From Candidatus Cloacimonadota bacterium (lineage in GTDB: Bacteria > Cloacimonadota > Cloacimonadia > Cloacimonadales > TCS61), in the NCBI GenBank assembly GCA_014382915.1, contig JACNIV010000033.1, positions 1-7,218 of the forward strand: DNA of 7,218 bases. Direction: 5' to 3'. A program made the position numbers and the translations under genes. Position 1 is the stretch's first letter; each line of letters begins with the position of its first letter. Below are positions 1-7,144 of the stretch, in pieces. The notes beneath the pieces are model-generated. The model was given only the letters and a program-made list of their open reading frames with translations, did not search any database and had not been told where the DNA came from.

Positions 1-2
1 CT

Positions 3-125
3 TTATACGAGGATATTGATGTATTTATTCCCCCTAATTTCTACTGGTACAAGATGTCTGCCTACAAGATAATTGAAGATAAAAAACTGGAAGGTTACCG
101 CTCTGAACCCAGAAGTTGGAACTAA
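3..125 (+). CDS. C-terminal end of an unidentified protein (5' partial)
   Basis: An open frame enters from the left edge and ends at TAA 123-125, giving the last 40 residues of a protein whose start lies outside the window. The visible tail is rich in aromatic and charged residues (an IPPNFYWYKMSAYKI segment, then EDKKLEGYRSEPRSWN). I do not recognise the family. It is taken as real because it stays open from the edge, has an ordinary soluble-looking composition, and ends only 8 bases before the preferred ATG of the next gene, as expected for an upstream operon member. With so short a piece, a chance open frame cannot be excluded. Confidence 0.5.
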   Translation, partial: LYEDIDVFIPPNFYWYKMSAYKIIEDKKLEGYRSEPRSWN

Positions 126-133
126 TTCTGTTC

Positions 134-2290
134 ATGAATTTCCAAAATGAATTAAACCCGCAACAATATAAAGTTGTTACTACCACCGAAGGTCCGGTTC
201 TTGTGCTGGCAGGCGCTGGTAGCGGCAAGACACGTTCCGTTATTTACCGTACAGCTTACCTGATAAATAAAAAGAAGGTAAATCCATGGAATATATTTGT
301 AGTAACCTTCACCAATAAAGCCGCCAGAGAGCTGAAAGACCGTCTTGAAAACACATTTGGCATCTCTGCACGGTCTTTGTGGATCGGAACGTTCCATTCC
401 GTTTGTACACGTATTCTCAGATATGAAGAGAAATCTCTTCCTTTTAATTCCAATTTCTCTATTTATGATGAATCAGATCAGAAATCCGTTTTTAAGAAAG
501 TCTATACAAAACTTGATATCGATCCAAAGAAATTCCCCCCGGGAAAAGTGCGGGAAATTATCAGCCGCCAGAAGAATTCACTTATCTTACCGAAAGATTT
601 CTTTGATTTCAACGAAACTAATTATTTCTCTGAAACAGTATATAAAATATACAAAGCTTACCAGGATTTCCTGTCAGCTAATAATGCGCTGGATTTTGAC
701 GACCTGCTGATGTACACTGCTATTCTTTTTCATGATAATGAAAAAATCCGAAAAAAATACGAAAAGAAATTCCACTATGTAATGATAGATGAATACCAGG
801 ATACTAATTATGCTCAATTCAAGATCATTAATCTTATTGCAAAAAATCATCAAAATCTTTGTGTGGTAGGAGATGATGATCAGGCAATATACAGCTGGCG
901 CGGTGCAAATATCAGGAATATCCTCAGTTTTGAGGATGACTATAAAAGCGTAGTTAAGATCAAATTGGAACAGAATTACCGTTCTCCCAAATCATTCCTC
1001 GATGCTGCAAATAGTTTAATTCGAAACAATACCGAACGACATGAGAAGGTTTTATGGACCGACATTTCTTCACCGGAAAAACCGGAATTGATCAAATTGG
1101 AAAATGAGAATAAAGAAGCTGAATATGTTGCCAGGGAGATTTCGCAATTGCAATCTCTGGGAAAAAGTTTGAATGAATGTGTGATTCTCTACCGCACAAA
1201 TGCACAGTCACGCGTATTCGAGAATACTTTTTCTCTACAAAAGATAAGATACCAGATCGTTGGTGGTGTTAACTTCTACCAGCGAAAAGAAGTTAAAGAT
1301 ATCCTGGCTTATCTCAAAGTACTGGTAAATCCTGATGATGAGGAAAGCTCTCTACGTATTATTAATGTTCCTTCCCGCGGTATTGGTAAGATGACCATCG
1401 ATAAGATCAGTGCTTTCAAACTGGAAAACAACTATACATATTTCGATGCCATTCAGAAAAAAAATCCCCATCTCTCAGGGAAGCAGGAAAGATCAATCAC
1501 CGAACTTGCTTCCAAGCTGAAGAAATGGAAAGTGGATTCTGAAAATCTGCCTGTTACTGTTTTAACAAAGAATATAATTGAAGAATTCGACTTCATTGAT
1601 TATTATGAAAAAAGTAAAGACCCAAAAGATATTTCACGCTCTGAGAACATCAAAGAGTTCATAGCAGCAATCGAAGAGTTTTCGGAAAACTATGAGAACG
1701 ACACGGGAGAACAACCTGTTCTAATTGATTTCCTGCAGCAGATTTCTCTGCAAACAGATCTTGATAATGTGAACGAAGATGAAGAAGCAGTTAAACTGAT
1801 GACAATGCACAATGCCAAAGGACTTGAATTTGATAATGTATATATTGTGGGAGTGGAAGACGGTTTGCTACCTCATGCCAGATCGGTGGATACACTGCAT
1901 AACCTGGAAGAAGAACGCAGGCTTTTATATGTAGCTATTACCCGGGCAAAAAAATCTGTGAAGCTTTGTTATACCAGGCATCGTCGGTATTTCGACACTG
2001 TGTTAACTTCTCTTCCAAGCCGATTCCTGCTGGAAATAGACGAACAGTATCTCAAGAAAGAAGATAATCTGGAATTCCAGGCACCTCGAAGCAAAACCGG
2101 AAAATACCCAAAAAATATCGTGCTGGAATCACAAAAATATTTTAATATTGGACAGAAAATAATACATGATAAATTTGGGAATGGTGTAATTCTGGATGTT
2201 AGTGGATCGGGAAATGATGCAAAATTAACGATCTCTTTTTCAAACGGTAAATTGAAAAAGATCATCGGAACTTTTGTAAAACCGGTATAA
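134..2290 (+). CDS. uvrD: ATP-dependent DNA helicase UvrD/PcrA (superfamily 1A)
   Basis: This is a 3'-5' DNA helicase of the UvrD/PcrA family, which unwinds DNA in nucleotide-excision and mismatch repair and clears replication forks. Counting from Met134 (718 aa), motifs appear in canonical order: Q motif LNPQQ (7-11), Walker A GAGSGKT (27-33), Ia VTFTNKAARELK (57-68), Ib IGTFHS (84-89), Walker B IDEYQDT (218-224), III VVGDDDQAIYSWRGA (244-258), IV EQNYRS (279-284), V MTMHNAKGLEFD (557-568) and VI EEERRLLYVAITRAKK (592-607). A GGVNFYQRKEVKD block lies near 377-389. The last ~49 residues (HDKFGNGVILDV, then TISF) match the Tudor-like tail of PcrA/UvrD that contacts RNA polymerase, which favours this assignment over Rep. 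Length is normal (E. coli UvrD is 720 aa). The frame also allows TTG at 116 (724 aa, overlapping the upstream gene by 10 bases). ATG134 is preferred because the protein then starts just before the Q motif. Neither start has a strong ribosome-binding site. Gram-positive relatives are named pcrA. Confidence 0.95.
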   Translation: MNFQNELNPQQYKVVTTTEGPVLVLAGAGSGKTRSVIYRTAYLINKKKVNPWNIFVVTFTNKAARELKDRLENTFGISARSLWIGTFHSVCTRILRYEEKSLPFNSNFSIYDESDQKSVFKKVYTKLDIDPKKFPPGKVREIISRQKNSLILPKDFFDFNETNYFSETVYKIYKAYQDFLSANNALDFDDLLMYTAILFHDNEKIRKKYEKKFHYVMIDEYQDTNYAQFKIINLIAKNHQNLCVVGDDDQAIYSWRGANIRNILSFEDDYKSVVKIKLEQNYRSPKSFLDAANSLIRNNTERHEKVLWTDISSPEKPELIKLENENKEAEYVAREISQLQSLGKSLNECVILYRTNAQSRVFENTFSLQKIRYQIVGGVNFYQRKEVKDILAYLKVLVNPDDEESSLRIINVPSRGIGKMTIDKISAFKLENNYTYFDAIQKKNPHLSGKQERSITELASKLKKWKVDSENLPVTVLTKNIIEEFDFIDYYEKSKDPKDISRSENIKEFIAAIEEFSENYENDTGEQPVLIDFLQQISLQTDLDNVNEDEEAVKLMTMHNAKGLEFDNVYIVGVEDGLLPHARSVDTLHNLEEERRLLYVAITRAKKSVKLCYTRHRRYFDTVLTSLPSRFLLEIDEQYLKKEDNLEFQAPRSKTGKYPKNIVLESQKYFNIGQKIIHDKFGNGVILDVSGSGNDAKLTISFSNGKLKKIIGTFVKPV

Positions 2291-2310
2291 AAAGTTAAAT
2301 TGATAGAGAT

Positions 2311-3252
2311 ATGAAAAAAATAATAATATTGATTGTGATTCTACTGGCTGTAAATCTTTCTGCCACCAAATATGCCGGCGAGATTTTCAGGATGGGAGCG
2401 GGAGTACGCAACTATGCTCTGGGTAGCTGTGGCGTTTCCGATGAATTTTCCTTTGCTCTTGCTTATTGGAATTCGGCGCTTCTTTCCCGGGTTAGTGAGA
2501 ACAAGTTCGAACTGATGCATGCTGAAGAATATTCCGGGCTGCTTACCTACGATATGGCTTCTGCTATCTGGGGAACAGAGAATAAATTTTCGGTGGTAAT
2601 TACACGCATTGGTATCGATGATATTCCGCTTACCAAACTTACAGATCCCACCGATTCTCTTTATTATGCTAACCGTCCATACAAATATAAATCGGTGAAT
2701 AATTCCGATATTGTAATTTACTTTGGTTTGTCTCGAAATATCGGAAAATATGTAATTGGCATTACACCCAAATTTGCCTATCGCTCTCTTGCAGAAGAAA
2801 GCGGATACGGTTTTGGTGCAGATATTTCCACTTTCCTGGAATTAAACAGAAATCTATTTCTCGGTTTGAAGATACGTGACTTTTTCTCGACCCAGATACT
2901 TTGGGCAAATGGGACACACGAGATCGTAAATCCCGGATTTGATGCCGAACTTAACTACCAGTTTGTTTTCCCTGTTTTAAAGCGAAACTCCCGATTCTTT
3001 GTTGGAACAGAATTCTACACCGAAAGCAGGGATACAGCTTCTCAATTTGCTCTGGGATTCCTCAGTATGGACTACCATCTCGGCTGTGAAATAAACATGC
3101 ATAAAGCTGTCGATCTCTACCTTGGTTATGATGTTAAGAATTTCACCGGCGGGCTTTCCATTAATCATCGCAATTGGAAGATAAACTATTCCTTCGAGCA
3201 GAATTCCGAACTGGAAAATTCACACCGGGTCTCTATCGGTTATAAAATATGA
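2311..3252 (+). CDS. PorV/PorQ-like (UPF0164) outer-membrane beta-barrel protein
   Basis: A 313-aa exported protein. Residues 1-18 form a signal peptide (MKK, a hydrophobic Ile/Leu/Val core, then NLSA); there is no lipobox cysteine, so cleavage by signal peptidase I near Ala18 is likely. The mature start has the family hallmark: AGEIFRMGAGVRNYALGSCG (22-41) followed by FALAYWNSALLS (48-59), comparable to the glycine-rich block and YWNPAxL motif of PorV/PorQ/UPF0164 proteins. Here the usual Pro is Ser. The remainder alternates polar and hydrophobic residues in beta-strand style and ends in HRVSIGYKI, as outer-membrane barrels do. In Bacteroidota, PorV shuttles type IX secretion cargo, but many UPF0164 paralogues have no known role and no type IX gene is seen here, so function is left open. 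The start is the ATG at 2311, 20 bases after uvrD, with a weak AGAG upstream. The stop overlaps the dxr start (ATGA), implying translational coupling. Confidence 0.75.
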   Translation: MKKIIILIVILLAVNLSATKYAGEIFRMGAGVRNYALGSCGVSDEFSFALAYWNSALLSRVSENKFELMHAEEYSGLLTYDMASAIWGTENKFSVVITRIGIDDIPLTKLTDPTDSLYYANRPYKYKSVNNSDIVIYFGLSRNIGKYVIGITPKFAYRSLAEESGYGFGADISTFLELNRNLFLGLKIRDFFSTQILWANGTHEIVNPGFDAELNYQFVFPVLKRNSRFFVGTEFYTESRDTASQFALGFLSMDYHLGCEINMHKAVDLYLGYDVKNFTGGLSINHRNWKINYSFEQNSELENSHRVSIGYKI

Positions 3253-4400
3253 AGAAAATAGCTGTTCTGGGTATTACCGGTTCTATCGGTCTTTCCACCG
3301 TTGAAGTAATAAAAAAACATCCTGACGAATTCAAGATTGTTCTGGCATCTTCCAATAATAATTACCAGAAGCTCTTTGCGCTTGCAGAAGAATTGAATAT
3401 TCCTCAGGTTGTTATAACAAACCCGGATTTAAAAAATAGAATTTCTGATCTTCCCGACAATATTGAAGTGTTTTTTGGAGAAGACAAACTGCAGGATATA
3501 TTGAGAACAATAGACTGCGATATTGTATTGAATGCTATTTCTGGTTCGGCAGGACTGCGGTCTTCGTTAACTGTTGTCTCCCGTGGATTAGATCTGGCAC
3601 TGGCTAACAAAGAATCTCTGGTTATGGCCGGACATCTAATTTCGGATCTATTACAAAATTCTACAGCCAAATTGATCCCTGTTGATAGTGAACACAGCGC
3701 AATTTTACAAGCTCTGGGCTGCTCAACAATTGAAGAGGTAAGATCAATAATTCTCACGGCTTCAGGCGGGCCATTCAGAGAACTTCCATTGGAAGAATAT
3801 CATTCTATCACCATAGAAGACACATTAAAACATCCCACCTGGGACATGGGTCCAAAGGTAACAATAGATTCTGCTACAATGATGAACAAGGGACTGGAAG
3901 TTATCGAAGCACACTGGCTTTTTAAGAAACCCTATTCCCAGATAAAAACTGTGATCCATCCACAATCTATTATCCATTCTTTCGTGGAATTTGCTGATGG
4001 TTCCATCATCGCCCAGATGAGTTATCCTAATATGCAGATACCCATACTTTTTGCTCTTTCCTATCCCCGTCATATTCCCTCTTCAATTCCCAAAACAAAC
4101 ATTCTCGACCTGCCACCACTTACTTTTGATGAAATTAATAAAGAGCGCTATCCCTTATTTTTCCTGGCTTGCGAAGTAGGCAAAACAGGTGGAATATTAC
4201 CTACAGTAATGAACGCAGCCAACGAAGCTGCTATCGATCTTTTCCTGAATAATAAAATTAAATTTACTGATATTTATAAAATTGTGGAACAGGCTGTCCA
4301 ATGCTTTGCAAATGTGCAGAATCCCTGCATAGATGAGATCATAACTACAAACAAAGAGATCTACAAAAAAACCAAACTGGATTTTTCGAAAATAATATAA
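3249..4400 (+). CDS. dxr: 1-deoxy-D-xylulose 5-phosphate reductoisomerase
   Basis: Dxr (IspC) converts 1-deoxy-D-xylulose 5-phosphate to 2-C-methyl-D-erythritol 4-phosphate with NADPH and a divalent metal. It is the committed step of the MEP isoprenoid pathway in the cytosol and the target of fosmidomycin. The 383-aa product is close to family length (E. coli 398). The NADPH-binding loop GITGSIG is at 8-14 and LANKES at 118-123. Metal ligands are Asp146 and Glu148 (PVDSEHSA) and Glu217 (NKGLEVIEAHW). Substrate residues Ser147, Ser172 (ASGG), His195, Ser208, Asn213 and Lys214 are present, and the active-site flap carries Trp198 and Met200 (HPTWDMGPK). All keep a constant offset of about 14 (4 for the earlier ligands) from E. 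coli numbering, so the enzyme looks functional. The C-terminal domain retains NAANEAA (322-328). The ATG lies within the upstream stop (ATGA, 4-base overlap) and has no clear ribosome-binding site of its own, so translation probably depends on coupling. In many bacteria dxr sits with cdsA and rseP; neither adjoins it here. Confidence 0.97.
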   Translation: MKKIAVLGITGSIGLSTVEVIKKHPDEFKIVLASSNNNYQKLFALAEELNIPQVVITNPDLKNRISDLPDNIEVFFGEDKLQDILRTIDCDIVLNAISGSAGLRSSLTVVSRGLDLALANKESLVMAGHLISDLLQNSTAKLIPVDSEHSAILQALGCSTIEEVRSIILTASGGPFRELPLEEYHSITIEDTLKHPTWDMGPKVTIDSATMMNKGLEVIEAHWLFKKPYSQIKTVIHPQSIIHSFVEFADGSIIAQMSYPNMQIPILFALSYPRHIPSSIPKTNILDLPPLTFDEINKERYPLFFLACEVGKTGGILPTVMNAANEAAIDLFLNNKIKFTDIYKIVEQAVQCFANVQNPCIDEIITTNKEIYKKTKLDFSKII

Positions 4401-4452
4401 ATTAATTTGGCTTCAGAGAAAAAAGTAAGAAAGATACTTTTACTACATCTAC

Positions 4453-4459
4453 AGGGTGA
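4453..4459 (+). promoter_or_regulatory. Ribosome-binding site of comEC
   Basis: AGGGTGA lies upstream of ATG 4463. Its GGTGA matches the 3' part of the extended Shine-Dalgarno consensus (AGGAGGTGA), which puts the core about 6 bases from the start codon. The TGA within it (4457-4459) is in frame with comEC, so no upstream in-frame start is possible and ATG 4463 is fixed as the most upstream choice. This is the clearest ribosome-binding site in the window. Confidence 0.65.
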
Positions 4460-4462
4460 AGT

Positions 4463-6826
4463 ATGAAGAAAAAGCAACTGGTTCCGCTGGTGATCCCAGC
4501 CTTATTATGGGCTGTTGGTATAATAATTGGGAAGTATTGCCACGTTCCTGTGCCTGTAGCAATTTGGGGTTTTATCTTTGCTTTTCTTCTTTGTTTTTTC
4601 AAGAAGCTACGTCTTTATTCTTTATTTATTTCCATTGTATTTCTGGCTGTTATCCGCTTGAACTTTCAGATCACTCCACAGCCAGATCACATCAGCTCTA
4701 TCATTAAAAAATATCCGCATATAATTCAACCAGTGAAGGGCAAGATCGTCTCGGAAGTTATTAAAAAGAAACACAGCTACAGTTTTACATTGAAATTGAT
4801 CGAGATCGATCAGAGAGCCGTGCGTGGCAGGATAACATTCTATGCCGGAAAAGACAGCCTGCGTTATGGTGATATTATCGAAACTATTGCGGAGATCGAA
4901 GCAATTCCCAAAAGCTCCAACCCGGTTACTTTTAACTATGAAGAATACCTTGCTGCCAAGGGATTATTTGCACAGGGTTATGCAAAAACTATGGTTACCG
5001 TACTGGAAAATAAAAGGGAGCCACTCAAAAGAATAAGCATCGAAGCAAGGAAATTCATCAGGGACAGGATAGAAAAACGATTTGGAAAATATGCCGGATT
5101 TATCAAAGCAGTTATTATTGCCGATAAAAGTGAACTCGATGAGAAAAGGAATATTCTTAATAAAGCAGGTTTAAGTCATCTGCTGGCAGTTAGCGGTTTG
5201 CATGTGGGAATTCTTTCACTTATTTTTTTCGCAATACTGAATATCTTTATTCCACACCGTAACATTTCCAGAATAATTCTGATGCTCCTTCTTGTAATAT
5301 ACGGAGAAATATGTCTCTGGTCTCCTTCGGTTTCCCGTGCTGTTCTAATGATAAATTTGTACCTGCTTTCCTGCATGATACAAAGAAGAACCATTCCCAA
5401 TAACATCCTCGCTGCCAGTTTCATTATTATTACTGCTATCAATCCGTTGCAGCTCTTTTCTATCGGTTTACAGATGTCTTTTGTAGCTGTTATTGTATTA
5501 TTGAACATTCTACCGGGAATAAGATTATTAAAACTGAAACGAGATGAACTCGAACTGCTCTCAAATACTAAAAAGATCCTGAATGGAATATTAACCCTGA
5601 TGTTTTCATCACTGATATTAAGTATGTTCCTGGCTCCATTAACAATGCTTCATTTCAATCAGCTAAATTTCAATGGCATCCTGGGTAACCTGGTTGGTAT
5701 ACCCATAATTTCATTTATCCTGCCCCTGGCTTTACTGATAGTATTTATACCCGATCTTGGCTTTCTTTTACAAATTTATCAATTCAGTTTCCAGGCAATA
5801 ATGAAGATATTCGATATCTGGTCACATTTTTCTTCATCGCTTCCCCTGCATTTTGGTTTTCTCTCCATAAACATCTATCAGTTCATTGCATTGTATATCA
5901 TTCTGATATTTACTATTACGTTCATCAAAAATCATGGGAAAAAACGTTTTTGGCATTTATCTATAATTGTTCTTTTATCTGTTTTTGTCCTAAGCATGGG
6001 AACGGGTAACAAAAAACAGTTAAAGATCACATTCTTCGATTGCGGGTTAGGAGACCTTTTCCTGGTAGAAACTCCCGATGACGAAACCATTCTCATAGAT
6101 ACAGGTCCTTTACAGACGACTTCAAAATCTTTTGGAAAATGCGCTCTACCCTACTTCAGGAAAGAAGGAATTCAAAAACTGGATTGGCTCATAATCACCC
6201 ACGCACATAACGATCATTATGGTGGAATGGAAACAGTATTGGAAGAACTAAATGTAAAAAATCTGGTGGTAACCGATGAATTCCAGACCAGGAATATCTG
6301 GGAAAAAACACTGCCGGAAATAGAAAGTGAGGGTTGCAAAATAATAACGGTGTCCGATACGATGCACTTGCCGGTTAGCGGTATTAACTGTCAGATATTG
6401 CATCCCGACAAAGAATACAGCGATGTAAATATTAATAACTTATCAATTGCCGTAAGAATAGACCTGGATGAATTCTCTGTATTATTTACCGGTGACCTGG
6501 AAAATGAAGCTGAATCTTATTTGCTGGAAAAATATCCACAATTCCTGGATTGCGACATCCTGAAAGTGGGACATCATGGTAGTAAAACTTCCAGTACTAC
6601 AGCATTTATAAAAACTGTTTCAGCAGATTACGCCTTTATCCCTACTTCTCTTAAGAACAGGTTTCATTTCCCACATGAGCTTACTTTACAAAAATATGAA
6701 TATTTAGGAGAGAACCTTTTCATTGCCGGAAAAGATGGAGCATTGCAGATCATCACGGATGGTAAGTCTGCGCATTTTGAAACGTATCTTTCGGGCAAGG
6801 AATTCAGCGATTTCGATTTGAAATAA
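4463..6826 (+). CDS. comEC: DNA internalization competence protein ComEC/Rec2
   Basis: ComEC is the inner-membrane channel that takes up transforming DNA as a single strand. The 787-aa product has the full architecture (B. subtilis ComEC is 776 aa). Hydrophobic N-terminal segments lie at about 7-24, 32-48 and 50-67. An N-terminal DUF4131/OB-like domain follows (about 85-185), including NPVTFNYEEYLAAKG near 153-167. The polytopic Competence domain (about 208-490) carries the signature SHLLAVSGLHVGIL (238-251) and many membrane helices. The C-terminal metallo-beta-lactamase domain runs from about 518 to 770: FDCGLGD (525-531, usually DVGQGD), ILIDTG (543-548), THAHNDHYGG (579-588, with His580, His582, Asp584 and His585), LHP (646-648), FTGD (675-678) and KVGHHGS (701-707). 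The HxHxDH metal site is complete, so a nuclease or hydrolase role for this domain is plausible but not shown. It starts 62 bases after dxr with its own ribosome-binding site and may share that transcript. No other competence genes are visible, so actual transformability is unproven. Confidence 0.94.
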   Translation: MKKKQLVPLVIPALLWAVGIIIGKYCHVPVPVAIWGFIFAFLLCFFKKLRLYSLFISIVFLAVIRLNFQITPQPDHISSIIKKYPHIIQPVKGKIVSEVIKKKHSYSFTLKLIEIDQRAVRGRITFYAGKDSLRYGDIIETIAEIEAIPKSSNPVTFNYEEYLAAKGLFAQGYAKTMVTVLENKREPLKRISIEARKFIRDRIEKRFGKYAGFIKAVIIADKSELDEKRNILNKAGLSHLLAVSGLHVGILSLIFFAILNIFIPHRNISRIILMLLLVIYGEICLWSPSVSRAVLMINLYLLSCMIQRRTIPNNILAASFIIITAINPLQLFSIGLQMSFVAVIVLLNILPGIRLLKLKRDELELLSNTKKILNGILTLMFSSLILSMFLAPLTMLHFNQLNFNGILGNLVGIPIISFILPLALLIVFIPDLGFLLQIYQFSFQAIMKIFDIWSHFSSSLPLHFGFLSINIYQFIALYIILIFTITFIKNHGKKRFWHLSIIVLLSVFVLSMGTGNKKQLKITFFDCGLGDLFLVETPDDETILIDTGPLQTTSKSFGKCALPYFRKEGIQKLDWLIITHAHNDHYGGMETVLEELNVKNLVVTDEFQTRNIWEKTLPEIESEGCKIITVSDTMHLPVSGINCQILHPDKEYSDVNINNLSIAVRIDLDEFSVLFTGDLENEAESYLLEKYPQFLDCDILKVGHHGSKTSSTTAFIKTVSADYAFIPTSLKNRFHFPHELTLQKYEYLGENLFIAGKDGALQIITDGKSAHFETYLSGKEFSDFDLK

Positions 6827-6850
6827 TTATTAATAAAGATACAATTCCGA

Positions 6851-6904
6851 ATCGTAGGGATAGATCACCAATCTGTCCTGAATTTATATAGCATCCTCTG
6901 CGAT
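6851..6904. repeat. Nested palindrome just downstream of comEC
   Basis: GGATAGAT (6858-6865) pairs with ATCTGTCC (6871-6878) across the 5-base loop CACCA: 8 pairs, one of them G-T. Outer arms ATCGTAGGGAT (6851-6861) and ATCCTCTGCGAT (6893-6904) are also near-inverted copies (one bulge, one mismatch), giving an alternative larger fold. It begins 25 bases after the comEC stop. It could act as a weak transcript end, since AATTTATATA follows but there is no clean T tract. It could equally be a dispersed palindromic repeat. The sequence shows only the symmetry. Confidence 0.5.
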
Positions 6905-6980
6905 CTGATGTTAAGGTTGAAAAAAATCGCAATCAGGATCAATATGTTCATGGATTCCCGTTTTTCACGGGAATGACAAA
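6902..6980 (+). repeat. Direct repeat unit, copy A, with ATTCCCGT/ACGGGAAT hairpin
   Basis: First copy of an ~80-base unit repeated at 7026-7110. The core 6917-6980 aligns without gaps to 7047-7110 with 55 of 64 bases identical. The head GATCTGATGTTAAG (6902-6915) matches 7026-7039 at 12 of 14. Near its end, ATTCCCGT (6954-6961) and ACGGGAAT (6967-6974) form a perfect 8-bp stem with a 5-base loop, followed by GACA. The ATTCCC-N9-GGGAAT layout resembles the neisserial dRS3 palindrome (ATTCCC-N8-GGGAAT) and similar intergenic palindromes of other bacteria. That likeness is by eye and does not imply homology. Confidence 0.75.
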
Positions 6981-7005
6981 GAAAGATGTTTTTTATCCTG
7001 TGTTA

Positions 7006-7041
7006 GACTTGACACAAGTTTGAAAGATCTTGTGTTAAGTT
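7006..7041. repeat. 13-bp inverted repeat between the two repeat copies
   Basis: GACTTGACACAAG (7006-7018) pairs with CTTGTGTTAAGTT (7029-7041) over a 10-base loop: 11 Watson-Crick pairs and 2 G-T pairs, of which the inner 7 (ACACAAG/CTTGTGT) are perfect. The right arm lies inside the head of repeat copy B. No T tract follows, so it does not look like a terminator. Its role is unknown. Confidence 0.5.
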
Positions 7042-7110
7042 GACTATTGAAAAAAATCACAACCAGATTCATTATATTCATGGATTCCAGCTTTTCTCGG
7101 GAATGACAAA
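7026..7110 (+). repeat. Direct repeat unit, copy B, with decayed hairpin
   Basis: Second copy of the unit at 6902-6980. It has about 6 extra bases (around 7041-7046) between head and core. Its hairpin is degraded: ATTCC (7084-7088) still pairs with GGAAT (7100-7104), but inner positions are mismatched (AG against CG, loop CTTTTCT). GAATGACAAA at the end is identical to copy A. It runs directly into the A tract of the minus-strand terminator. The decay suggests that copy B has no selected hairpin function, or that its role does not need a perfect stem. Confidence 0.72.
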
Positions 7111-7133
7111 AAAAAGCCCCGGAAAACCGGGGC
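7108..7133 (-). terminator. Rho-independent terminator reading on the minus strand
   Basis: GCCCCGG (7116-7122) and CCGGGGC (7127-7133) form a perfect 7-bp, all-G/C stem with loop AAAA. On the plus strand it is preceded by eight A residues (7108-7115). Read on the minus strand this is a GC stem, a TTTT loop and a run of eight T, the textbook intrinsic terminator. The plus-strand downstream side (GCTATTACTT) is not T-rich, so it should not efficiently end comEC transcription. It implies a minus-strand gene or RNA that begins beyond the right edge. Confidence 0.85.
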
Positions 7134-7144
7134 GCTATTACTTC

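Noticed and set aside
345..710. 121-aa open frame on the plus strand inside uvrD
   Set aside because: It lies wholly within the helicase gene in another frame; the helicase frame carries the conserved motifs, and this product shows no recognisable domain.
1456..1468. Run of eight A in uvrD as a possible programmed frameshift site
   Set aside because: The helicase frame is continuous on both sides with all motifs present, so no shift is needed; long A runs are common in this AT-rich sequence.
3404..3757. 117-aa minus-strand open frame inside dxr
   Set aside because: Antisense to the catalytic core of an intact Dxr, with no ribosome-binding site or family features.
4421..4441. AAAAGTA/TACTTTT inverted repeat (7-bp stem, 7-base loop) between dxr and comEC
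   Set aside because: The stem has a single G-C pair and would be unstable; the trailing bases TTTTACTAC are a poor T tract. It is unlikely to be a terminator and may be chance in AT-rich sequence.
5176..5508. 110-aa minus-strand open frame inside comEC
   Set aside because: Antisense to the conserved Competence domain; it looks like a frame shadow.
134..6826. The gene run as a new defence or mobile system (helicase plus membrane protein plus metallo-hydrolase)
   Set aside because: Each protein matches a housekeeping or competence family over its full length with standard motifs; no integrase, transposase, toxin or other defence gene is present.
7009..7037. TTGACA at 7009-7014 as a -35 box with GTGTTA at 7032-7037
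   Set aside because: The -10 match is poor, no gene follows on the plus strand, and TTGACA is part of the inverted repeat 7006-7041.
6902..7110. CRISPR array
   Set aside because: Only two diverged copies of a long unit with unequal internal spacing, no regular spacers and no cas gene.
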